DNA from: Larix sibirica | Lineage: Eukaryota; Streptophyta; Pinopsida; Pinales; Pinaceae | Reading direction: 5' to 3' | DNA: 24,402 nt | NCBI GenBank assembly: GCA_004151065.3 | Contig: NWUY0300001210.1 | Coordinates: forward strand, 26,304 to 50,705 | Shown: piece after piece, positions 10,339 through 19,879 of the stretch | Layout: each line of letters begins with the position of its first letter | Position numbering within the stretch: the stretch's first letter is position 1 | Made by a program: the position numbers and the translations under genes | The notes under the pieces: generated by a model | Database searches by the model: none | What the model saw: only the letters and a program-made list of their open reading frames with translations | Told to the model about the DNA's origin: nothing

Positions 10339-11462
10339 TTGATAATGGGCTGCAATGATAACATACTCCTCCTACCAGTCGAGTTGGTCATTTTCCTGCG
10401 ACAACGAGGCATACATATTCTATGCAGGATAGAGAATGTTGGGCACGACCATATGGCAACAAGGGTGGCCGATCGCTGGCCAATTGAGCTTAGTGGGAGT
10501 CATGGCAAAAAATCGGACTCATTGACATCGGAACTTCACAATGGTCACATCGATATAAAGGCAGAATTGCCCAGTCTTGTTTGGAACAAGACAAGTGTGG
10601 GTGGCACATATTCTACAAAGTTGGGTTATGATGTTTTGATAACTTCGGAGGAACAGGCAGTTGGATGGTGGTGGTCAACCGATATGGAAGGCTCAAGCTC
10701 CAAAAATGACCTAAGTCCTCATGTGGCTCGCCTTGATAGACAACGTACCTACCTGGGACTACCTGCAGAAGAAACATAATATTGGCGCGGGCATATGTTG
10801 TCTGCGCTAGCAGGCAGGTGAAGATGTTACACATCTCTTTACTGACTGTGGAAGAAGGATTGAAGAATTGATTCCTCCGTCATATACGACTCGGGGGGGT
10901 GCACAAGGACAACGTGTGGCGGTGCCCTGGCTGTGGAAGAAGGATTGAAGTATTGATTCCTCCGTCATATAAGACTCGGGCGGTGCACATGGACAGGATG
11001 GTAGGGGAACTTGTAGTCGATCGCACTCTTCCCTGTGCGCTTTTTGATGGTGCATGTCAGGATCGCACAGATGGCATTGAGATACTCTTCCTAAGTGATC
11101 AGCATTACATCCAGTAAACGGGCAACGTTGGTGCTGGCACAAGCAACCGAGCAGAATTATTGGCACTCCGCGCACTCCTTCATCTTTGCCCACAGGAAAA
11201 ATATTCCACAGCTCCAGATCTTCCCAGTTCGTAATCAATTGGATGAATAATATGCAGGTCATTGTCTCTCTCCAGGCACTCGCTTCAGATCTCAAGAATG
11301 TCACTTAACAATTCACAAATCTCTCATTTATCCATGTACTCCGAGAACTGAACCAAGTCGCTGATCATCTCTCCAAGGAAGGCCCAACTAAAGATCCTGC
11401 ACCTTTTTTTCTCAAAGAAGTGGAAGCTGGGATTGTTCGGGAATACACAATGGACTCATAAG
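10339..11462 (+). pseudogene. LINE ORF2 3' end: zinc-binding RT region and RNase H, decayed
   Basis: This is the C-terminal part of a plant L1-type non-LTR retrotransposon. About 10530-10680 reads ELHNGHIDIKAELPSLVWNK and GGTYSTKLGYDVL, ending in WWW. After a frameshift near 10683, the zf-RVT-like region continues (WLALIDNVPTWDYLQKK, GICCL, then THLFTDC, about 10710-10848). An 85-bp tandem duplication interrupts it. An RNase H domain follows: FDGACQ with the first catalytic Asp (about 11043), SNRAELLALRALLHL with the Glu (about 11139-11185), FVINWMNN, and the late motif FIHVLRELNQVADHLSKEG (about 11320-11380), ending in TAA at 11460-11462. Several frameshifts and stops make it dead. Bases 10100-10338 before it show nothing else. 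Confidence 0.85.
10846..10996. repeat. 85-bp tandem duplication inside the LINE
   Basis: CTGTGGAAGAAGGATTGAAG, then TTGATTCCTCCGTCATATA and GACTCGGG, recurs with an 85-bp offset (10846 and 10931). The copies differ at few positions. The duplication falls directly after the last zinc-ligand motif of the zf-RVT-like region and adds to its frame disruption. Confidence 0.85.
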
Positions 11463-11858
11463 CTAATTCAGTCATATATCTGGAGGAGAAACGGCCATCC
11501 TCTTCAAGGACGGTTTCACTAAAACTCCAGTTTATCTGCATTGGAACGAGATGAAAAAGGGAACGAATGATTTCTGTTTTGTTTACATTGCACTGCCCTT
11601 GATATTTTGTACAACCGGAGAAGTTTTTAGTTTTTTATGTTTTACTTGACTGGACGACTGTATATAATGGGACCGAACTTTAAACTCCATATGATTTATT
11701 TTTGTTGCCAGTGTTTTGAGAGGCTGAAGATCCCAGAAGTTCCGAGTATATAGTTCCCAAAATTCATTATTTTGACCAATTTTTTATTTGCTTTGAGTAT
11801 ACATTAATTCACAATAAATTCTCTAACGTCTACCACGTAAATTACTAGAAACTGCAAT
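11463..11858 (+). other. LINE 3' untranslated sequence and flank
   Basis: The stretch after the RNase H stop has no coding frame. It is GT-rich at first (TTTCTGTTTTGTTTACATTG near 11570), as LINE 3' UTRs often are, but I see no poly-A tail or clear target-site duplication, so the element's end cannot be placed. Confidence 0.4.
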
Positions 11859-11862
11859 GGTA

Positions 11863-11972
11863 TATATTTTATTGAAGAGTTTTGCATATCTATGGATGAT
11901 TAAACAGAGTGGAAATATATTTTATTGAAGAGTTTGCATATCTATGGATGATTAAACAGAGTGGAAATATAT
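11863..11972. repeat. 52-53 bp tandem repeat running into the assembly gap
   Basis: Two full copies of a unit containing TTTTATTGAAGAGT, GCATATCTATGGATGATTAA and ACAGAGTGGAAATATAT lie 52-53 bp apart (for example ATTGAAGAG at 11871 and 11924). A third copy has just begun (GTGGAAATATAT from 11961) when the N run starts. The sequence right of the gap is different. Confidence 0.85.
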
Positions 11973-12906
11973 NNNNNNNNNNNNNNNNNNNNNNNNNNNN
12001 NNNNNNNNNNNNNNNNNNNNNNNNNNNNNNNNNNNNNNNNNNNNNNNNNNNNNNNNNNNNNNNNNNNNNNNNNNNNNNNNNNNNNNNNNNNNNNNNNNNN
12101 NNNNNNNNNNNNNNNNNNNNNNNNNNNNNNNNNNNNNNNNNNNNNNNNNNNNNNNNNNNNNNNNNNNNNNNNNNNNNNNNNNNNNNNNNNNNNNNNNNNN
12201 NNNNNNNNNNNNNNNNNNNNNNNNNNNNNNNNNNNNNNNNNNNNNNNNNNNNNNNNNNNNNNNNNNNNNNNNNNNNNNNNNNNNNNNNNNNNNNNNNNNN
12301 NNNNNNNNNNNNNNNNNNNNNNNNNNNNNNNNNNNNNNNNNNNNNNNNNNNNNNNNNNNNNNNNNNNNNNNNNNNNNNNNNNNNNNNNNNNNNNNNNNNN
12401 NNNNNNNNNNNNNNNNNNNNNNNNNNNNNNNNNNNNNNNNNNNNNNNNNNNNNNNNNNNNNNNNNNNNNNNNNNNNNNNNNNNNNNNNNNNNNNNNNNNN
12501 NNNNNNNNNNNNNNNNNNNNNNNNNNNNNNNNNNNNNNNNNNNNNNNNNNNNNNNNNNNNNNNNNNNNNNNNNNNNNNNNNNNNNNNNNNNNNNNNNNNN
12601 NNNNNNNNNNNNNNNNNNNNNNNNNNNNNNNNNNNNNNNNNNNNNNNNNNNNNNNNNNNNNNNNNNNNNNNNNNNNNNNNNNNNNNNNNNNNNNNNNNNN
12701 NNNNNNNNNNNNNNNNNNNNNNNNNNNNNNNNNNNNNNNNNNNNNNNNNNNNNNNNNNNNNNNNNNNNNNNNNNNNNNNNNNNNNNNNNNNNNNNNNNNN
12801 NNNNNNNNNNNNNNNNNNNNNNNNNNNNNNNNNNNNNNNNNNNNNNNNNNNNNNNNNNNNNNNNNNNNNNNNNNNNNNNNNNNNNNNNNNNNNNNNNNNN
12901 NNNNNN
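11973..12906. other. Assembly gap (934 N)
   Basis: No sequence is available. Because a tandem array enters its left side, the unresolved DNA is probably more of that array, and the true length may differ from the number of N bases. Confidence 0.95.
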
Positions 12907-13382
12907 GCACTCACTGCATATAATGCAATGTTTCTGATTTTAATTTATCTAATTTGTGCAATTATATATATATATATATATGTCATCCTAAATGTTTTCA
13001 ATCTAATTTGAGGAGATATTTTATTTTCTATAATTTGTTATTATTTATAAAAAAAACTTGTCAGATCTAGGAAGAACACTAAAAAAACACTTGTCAGCTC
13101 GAGGAAGAACATGGAAGGAGTTACACATCCACCCCCTACTGGGCTGTAGAATGTGCCTATTGCACCATTTAAAATATTAGGAGAAATCAACTCTGAAGAA
13201 TAAATCACATTGTGCAAAATCTTGATAAGACTCTGATATTATATTCCACAATGTCCCATTTTCAAATTTCAAGTTTAAAAGCAGCCAAATAGTAATCAAC
13301 GATCTACTTTACACAAGTCTTAACTGCATAAACAACAAAATTCCAAGGAATTTACATTGTCTACACCCAGGCTATCTCGTCT
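12907..13382 (-). other. 3' UTR and downstream region of the SR gene
   Basis: This lies directly after the stop codon of the minus-strand SR gene. A minus-strand AATAAA is present at 13020-13025, about 360 nt past the stop, and is a possible but weak polyadenylation signal. A TA dinucleotide run sits at 12963-12981. A small duplication (ACTTGTCAG plus GAGGAAGAAC or TAGGAAGAAC, period 33) lies at 13056-13118. No other gene is visible before the gap. Confidence 0.45.
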
Positions 13383-16300
13383 TTAATCGCTTGGGGTCAA
13401 ATCAGCAGACCTTGAACGGGAACCTGAAAGTGATCTAGAACGCGATTGAGGAGAGCTTGAGTGCCGGCGTCTTCTTGGGGCAACAGGAGATTGTGAGTCT
13501 CTTTGAACGGATGAAGATCTAGGTCTACAAATTTCCAAAAAAAAGGTAGAAATTTAGAAACAAGATATAAGTTTGGATTCAGCCGAAGGACCTCCAAAAA
13601 ACATTTTCTACTCTAAAAATGGGCAATCATCAGAACAAATAAATTGGTAACATACACTGAATCACGGTGCCCGTTGCCAGCAGATACCTTCTTCCCATCT
13701 CGAGAGCGTTCTGATGAAGAAGACCTCCGAACAGGTGAACGACCACGATCTCTATCATGGGAGTTGGTTGGGGACCTGGGGTGTCTGTCTCGTGGTGAAA
13801 CAGAGTAATCATGTCCTCGCCGAGGTACTGGAGAGTATGATCTGCATAATCACATCAAAAGAGGGAACATTAGCAAATGAAGAAACTCCTCTGAAACGCC
13901 TTTAACATACAAAATAAAATAACATTCATGATATTTAAAAGAGTTGATCCTCACCGTGAACGGTGTCCACCTCTATGAGATGTGGAACGGTGCTCAAGAG
14001 ATCGTGACCTTGATCGAGAGCGAGCTACAAACCGATGAGAACAAATTTAGAAAGTGATAGCTATAGAATTAAAAAAAAATGAACGACTGAATAAAGAATA
14101 TGTTTAGACTATGTAATAGTAGGCCTACCTACTATTACATATAGGTTACTGCTACATATACATTTGACTCCTTATAAAGGCATTAGGGTCATAACAGACT
14201 ACATGCACATGGAAAGCTTCGAAGTAGTACATGGATTCTCATGAAAATCCCATGACATCCAGCTCACTCATATAAAATGAGAAAATAACTCTCATAAAGA
14301 AAAAGAGTGCTGATAAAGAGAGAATGATGAGAGCTCTTTTTACTTACAACTAAAATAAGTGAGGCTAGAACTGACTAAGAAAGGGGTGCTGGAAACCTTT
14401 AGATCGCTTACTAACAAAGGGAAAGGGAATGTTTCCATGTGTATACAATGTACATATACCTACTTCTAAACTACTGAAGTGGATAAAGGAAAAATATGAG
14501 CACTGTTTATCTGCTGCCCAGCTGCCCAAGTTAATCATTTTCAATGTCAACTTGAAGGTAGAATAATAGCATTACTGTAAAGAAAAATACAAACATAATC
14601 GTAATTATGACAATTAAATGGTGTCTACCCTTCGGCGTAATATGACCAGAAGATTATGATAGTTATGATCACTGAAAATTACAACCTTGGCAGATTACTA
14701 ATTCTTAAAATGACAACCATAAAATCCTTGAGCATAATGACCTTTCAACTAGACACCTCCAAACACTAGATAATTTATTTGCAATTAATTTATAGAAAGT
14801 CCACTACTGGGAAGAGTTTGGTGAATGAACAAATGCAGGAACTGGAGATAACAATTAACTACATGAATGGAAATGGTGAATGTAAACACTGGATTGAATC
14901 AATAGTGTGACAAACAAGAATAGAAGAGTTTAGAATAGAACAGATTCAAAGAATTTTCAGTAGTCTATGGGACATGACAATACATCTCAATGCTGTCAAC
15001 CATAAATTGAATAGGTAGTGAAAGAATGACGCCCAACATTAAGGTAGACATGTTGAGGGAAAGGAAAGGAAAAATTCAACAAAAGAAGCACAGCTATGCG
15101 GATTGAATACTAGCTTACCAAACATGATCATAGAAGCAATTGTGAATATCCATTCACAAGTGGCAATAGAAACAATAAGCAGGCATAGGAGAATGGATGG
15201 TTGTGCATATAGAGATATAAATGTCTGACATGGTCTAGCCCAAGTAGTTGTGGGATGGAGTGTTATTCTCCCTGACTTGGCCTTGTGCCCTGAAGAATCT
15301 ATGGTTTACACTGGGTACCATCCTTGAAATGAGGGGAAGTGCATTGGGTTGCCCCAGGATAATTACCTGGAAAAAAAAGAGATATAAAGAATATAACTTA
15401 TGGTTTATTAGTTTCTTTTATAGTGTAATTTGTTTCTACAAGTTCATTGAGGCTGACTGGGGAATTGACAGGTAATAAAAGTATGTCGGCAGAATGGAAC
15501 AGAAACAAGGAAAATGGGGGGGGTACACAAGCAGAAACAGAGAGAGTTACAAATAAATGTTAGAAATATGGAAAAATGACACTATGGTTAAGAAATAGAA
15601 CCTGACAGAAAACAAGATATCCCATCCCAGACCCACCCATCCAATGTCAACATGATCTATTTGAAAAATATTAAGCTATTAAGATGAAAAGGAGCAAGCT
15701 CTGCAAGGAAACAAATATTTCCTTCCCGTGTATCCCCAAATTTCAGCCAGAAAAAATACAAAGGAACTGTAATTGAGAGAAAGCAATAAACACCCTTGCA
15801 TGTAAATCAAATTATCTGCAGAAGATAACTATATACATTCAGCTAACAATTCTATAGTTAAAGAGCACTCATGGAATTACCATAATGAGGTGATCTACGC
15901 CGTCCATAGCCTCGAGGAACCCTGTTTCACAAATTTATTACTCATCCCCACTTGAAAAGTAAAATACAATAAAGAAAATCACTGGTGATGGAATCAAAAT
16001 TAAAGAATTGCTAGTGTAATTTAGATTCTATAAAGGGCATTGAAGCACACCTAGCTCTGGTTCTCACTCTCATTTCATCAGGCTTTTTCCTATTCTCTTC
16101 AGCAAGAACAACAGTGATCTCACGCCCACCAATATACTGGCCATCCATATGATATTGGGCTTCTGCGGCATCTTGAGGATCCATAAACTGCACAAAACCA
16201 AAACCACGAGGCTCCCTGCAGGTACAAGAAACTAACAGTTATAAGGAATCAGGATAGTTAACACAAAAAAAGCTAGGTCAGTTGACAGACACAACCAAGC

Positions 16301-18072
16301 TCTTTCTTTCATATATACATAACAAAGGTCTACAAGCCACAGGTGTGCAAACTAATTCCCAAAGGCATCACCTTTCATGACTCCAATATGCCAAGTGCAC
16401 TGGTCTATACATACCAGGAAAATCTTAACAAGACTTCCGTACAGTCAACATAAAAGCATGTAGCAATCCAAGCTTAGTTGCTGACCTTGCTTCTACAGTC
16501 ACTAGGATCGCCACTTCAATACATGTATGAAACTTCAAATTCTTCACTGACTTGAAAATGCATGAATATTGAACTATTGAGGCTCAACTTTGCTCCAATA
16601 TCTATCTTCTTAGTATACACCACTTCAGTTGCCCAACGATCTATCTTCGACAAATAATTACTTAATTTTGAGGTGAATTAACTTAAGTCTTCAAACATCA
16701 GGCAATTCTTCCCTTGTGAGGTGAATTATCTTAAATCTTCAAATATCAGGCAATTCTTCCCTTGTGAGGTGAATTATCTTAAATCTTCAAACATCAGGCA
16801 CTTCTTCTTTGTGAGGTGAAATATCTTAAAAGTCTTCAAACATCAGGCACTTCTTCTTTGTGAGGTGAAATATCTTAAAAGTCTTCAAACATCAGGCACT
16901 TCTTCCCTTGTGAGGTTGAATTATCTTAAAAGTCTTCAAACATCAGGCACTTCTTCTCTTGAAGAACAACTCTACACTCTTGAAGAAACCAATGCATGTT
17001 AGGCGACAGTGTTTTTTTAACTCTCATAATGAGGGCTTGGGGCCCAGTAGTAACTTCAGATGTCAACACCCCTGAGTGCAACTTCAAAAAAAAAAATCAC
17101 TTGCTATTAAAGGCAGATCTAACAAATAAATGAGAAGAATCCCTCTTCTAAGGACACTCATTCAGATTCCAAACCATGCCGGAAAAAACAAATCCTCCAT
17201 GCTACTAATGGAGAAAAACTACCAACTCCAATGTAAAGGGTTAAAATACCAACTTCAGGCTTATAGTAGACACCCACAAAAGGGGAAAAAAAAGGAAAAA
17301 AGAAAAACAATATGAATTAAGAAAGCCAAAGAACAAGAAAAACATATGATAAAAAAGAAACAAGGTTTATTGTTAGATCTTTGCAATCAAGAAATTTTAG
17401 TTTCTTAAGATTTCAAGGGAATGAATTATGCTTAATCCAACAATAGAACTCTTAATCAATCCAGAAAACTCTATAAGTGAAATCTCACCCTGTATAGTAG
17501 TCCTTCGGCAGATATACATCCTTTAATGATCCAAAGCGCTCAAAAGGCATGCGAAGCTCATCTGACCTGCAAGGAAGAGCAAAATAACATAATAAATTAT
17601 AAAATCACTTAGGAAATTAAAGATAATGAAGCAAAATAACATTTCATAATTTTGACATAAAGGAATCACATAGCCATGAGAAACAACCTTGTGAAAAAAC
17701 ATTCAATCTGTTACACAATTAAAACATGTAGTGATGCAACACCATTTGAAGTAAATACAAATAGACAAATACAGAACTAAAAAAACAAAACCTACGAACA
17801 TGGATGAGCAAAAACACAAAAGCAAGGACACTTGATGCCAAAATTCCAAGTTATTAAAATAAAATACACATGCAAATATAAAATATGTGAAGCCAAGATC
17901 AGAATCAATCATATTGATCAAAATGCTACCTGCAATCTCGGGGAATATTGCGAACCAGGAGACTTGTATTGGGTTCCCTTCGTCCACCATATCCACCATA
18001 TCGGCCCCTGGGAGGACTTCTTACTCTTCCACCATATCCCCTCCTTGGGGGGCTCGGGCTGTGCCTCCTCAT
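13383..18072 (-). CDS. SCL30: SC35-like SR splicing factor, SCL30/SCL30A/SCL33 group
   Basis: Seven coding exons on the minus strand: 18072-17930, 17566-17489, 16215-16051, 15921-15881, 14024-13955, 13841-13656 and 13524-13383. They total 825 nt, 274 residues plus TAA. Every intron is GT-AG and all phases fit (2,2,2,1,2,2). The start MRRHSPSPPRRGYGG matches the family. Residues 1-35 are SP/RG-rich. An RRM follows (about 36-118), with RNP2 LLVRNI (38-43) and RNP1 RGFGFVQF (77-84). The link NRKKPDEMR (115-123) leads to an RS-rich tail with many RS, SR and SP pairs, ending SGSRSRSADLTPSD. Known members are nuclear pre-mRNA splicing regulators; the RRM binds RNA and the RS tail is phosphorylated and contacts other splicing proteins. 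Length is usual for the family. N-terminal residues recall SCL30 and the RRM end recalls SCL33, so the exact orthologue is open. The gene looks intact. Confidence 0.93.
14111..14140 (-). other. Perfect 13-bp hairpin in a long SR gene intron
   Basis: ATGTAATAGTAGG (14111-14123), a 4-nt loop CCTA, and CCTACTATTACAT (14128-14140) form a perfect stem. It lies in the 1856-nt intron between coding exons 4 and 5, starting about 86 nt upstream of the acceptor at 14025. Confidence 0.8.
16669..16961 (-). repeat. Six-copy GAAG-rich tandem repeat in an SR gene intron
   Basis: Units begin TGAGGT(T)GAA on the plus strand at 16669, 16717, 16765, 16812, 16861 and 16911, with lengths of 47-51 bp. Read in the direction of transcription, each contains GAAGAAG or GAAGAAT before TGCCTGATRTTTGAAGA. 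I count 16 GAAG words in 293 nt, against about one expected by chance. The array sits in the 1273-nt intron between coding exons 2 and 3, inside the RRM coding region. GAAG-type motifs are known binding sites of SR proteins, so this could control splicing of the gene's own transcript. Confidence 0.85.
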
Positions 18073-18186
18073 TGTGGATCTGCACATAACGTACACAGCT
18101 GGAGTTTTATAATCCATCAATAGATAACAAATTAAACAGGTGGGTTAACAGCCATAATAATGAAACAAGAAAGGTGAGGCCAGTGC

Positions 18187-18223
18187 TATTTCAAAAGGCA
18201 AAGCTTCCAGCTCTTTTGAAATA
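18187..18223 (-). other. Hairpin upstream of the 5' UTR intron acceptor
   Basis: TATTTCAAAAG (18187-18197) and CTTTTGAAATA (18213-18223) form a perfect 11-bp inverted repeat with a 15-nt loop. It lies about 107 nt upstream of the predicted 3' splice site at 18080 in the SR gene pre-mRNA. Confidence 0.7.
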
Positions 18224-19356
18224 ACAGCTCTGGCAATTCTATCTTCAAATGGAGAGAAGCTTGTCAAGTTTGAGCCCACACTGACCCCAAACAAACTAGA
18301 ATAATGTTATATTTGGGCAAACTAAATATTTTATTGTTCTGTTGTGTTTTAGTGACTCAACCTTGAAAATTATTAACAAGCATGAATAACAAACAGTGGA
18401 CTGCTGACAACGAACGAAGTCAGAAATTCTGAGTTCAAGCATGGTGAGCCTAGTAATTCTTTGCAACCACAAGACACTAGAACTTTGTCTATGAAAACAA
18501 TATCCAAATCCATATGCAATGTGCTTCGAATTTCAAACTTCAAACCATCTCTTTGGAATGAAGGCCAAAGCAAGACAGACATTATTTAGGTTTCACTACT
18601 CTAAATTGTTTCATAGCAGCTCTGCTGCTTGTTTCTGCTCCATAAATTAATAAGTGAAATGTCCAAGCACTCATGAATAAAAACAACAATATCTTTATAT
18701 GAATTTTTTGTATTTGTCAAGAACAATTTCTTGCATCTGTCATGCATAAAGCAATTTACTCTTTCTATCTATTACATGTCTTTAGAAAGACAATCTCTCC
18801 CACATGTCTAGTCTATACAATTTACCAAAAATATTATATGCCCACCCATGCATAAAAAATCTTTTCTTTCTAAGATTATTTATGATACTTTTAAATAATA
18901 ACTAACTCATACAATTTACAGAGAATTTTCTGCCCATTGGGGAATAAGCATGGCATGAACAAACATGAGGAATATTCATCATTTGTCCTGAGAAATAACT
19001 GATATTAACTTAATTCAGAGTCAACCTACTATTTGTGAAAACACGGTAACAACCTAAATACCCAATGGTACGTCATATATCCTAAAATACCCACTTCCAA
19101 ATAAGACACTTTTCATATATCTGTGTAGATTCTACTTTACAACACCTAGGGTTTGGAGATTTACCAGTTTTGTAGATTCGGAAGAACTGTTCGATCTAGT
19201 TTAAAGCGAATGTTAAGAAGGAATGGCACAAACCAATCCTCAAATACGCACCTATAAAATAAAGACGTTCCTCATTTTATGGAATTCAGGAACCCAAATA
19301 TTTTGGTGTACTTATTGCATAACTGGATGTAACCAATTATAGATGCCCTAAAATTC

Positions 19357-19414
19357 AAACCCTACTTGTGATGTCATTGGGACGTAAACCCTAAATATAA
19401 AAACCCAAACCCTA
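19357..19414. promoter_or_regulatory. Telo-box cluster (three AAACCCTA) in the first intron
   Basis: AAACCCTA occurs at 19357-19364, 19386-19393 and 19407-19414, and the reverse word TAGGGTTT at 19147-19154. All lie in the predicted 5' UTR intron, 290-550 nt after its donor. Telo boxes near the start of plant genes are known cis elements of highly expressed translation and growth genes. Function here is inferred. An alternative is a small relic of interstitial telomeric sequence. Confidence 0.5.
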
Positions 19415-19699
19415 CTCTGAGCATAAGCCAAAGCCAACCACCTAAACTCCAAAACTTGTGACTCATCTTCAATTTAAAAGACTTAATCACCATAATAGCC
19501 AACCCACAGCACCCAAAACAACCATAGGGCATAAAATCCTCTTAAATCGTACAGTATCAGATAATAACACCATTCAGTCCTGAAATAGGGCTTCATAAAA
19601 AGAAAATATCATAGACAAGTATCGATTACACTACACAAGCTAGCAGCATTCAGCGTTCACAGAGGAGCATACGGTAACGAAACAGCCTACATTTCTCAC

Positions 19700-19836
19700 C
19701 GATTTGATCGAGAAACCTGTCAAAATAACTCGGTTTTCGCAGATTGAGAAGGTCGAAGTGAGAATCCAGCCAATGATCAGGATTATTTTAGCGTGAGAAG
19801 AATCAAAATCGACTACAAACCAGCGATAAGGCTCCA
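19700..19836 (-). other. SCL30: Predicted non-coding 5' exon of the SR gene
   Basis: The coding exon starts only 7 nt after an AG acceptor (minus strand, exon from 18079), so the leader must be spliced. The best upstream donor is ATCG|GTGAGAAAT, with the intron starting at 19699, giving a 1620-nt intron. The minus strand has no ATG from 19700 up to about 19970, as expected for an efficient leader. The left end of the exon is firm if that donor is used; the start near 19836 is only a guess from a TATA-like sequence. Confidence 0.5.
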
Positions 19837-19865
19837 CCTCTTGCGCAGCGATGAAATTATCCTGA

Positions 19866-19871
19866 TTATAA
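19866..19871 (-). promoter_or_regulatory. Weak TATA-like element
   Basis: The minus strand reads TTATAATC here, about 30 nt upstream of the proposed transcript start. The match to TATAAA is poor and there is no independent support for the start site. Confidence 0.2.
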
Positions 19872-19879
19872 CACCAAAT

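Noticed and set aside
10807-11304. 165-codon minus-strand frame
   Set aside because: It is antisense to the LINE RNase H region and contains the 85-bp duplication; the sense strand explains the conservation.
11909-12937. Four open frames of 320-342 codons on both strands
   Set aside because: They consist almost wholly of N bases in the assembly gap, so they are artefacts.
13714-13905. Plus-strand frame over an SR gene exon
   Set aside because: It is antisense to coding exon 6, whose frame fits the splice sites and the RS domain.
15248-15475. 75-codon plus-strand frame
   Set aside because: It lies within an SR gene intron, antisense to it, with no recognisable domain.
16669-16961. CRISPR-like array
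   Set aside because: Units are direct tandem repeats without unique spacers, inside a plant intron.
17832-18123. Two overlapping plus-strand frames
   Set aside because: Both are antisense to the first coding exon of the SR gene.
19640-19837. 65-codon minus-strand frame as an upstream ORF in the SR gene leader
   Set aside because: It opens with GTG, not ATG, and runs through the predicted splice donor; the proposed leader has no ATG.
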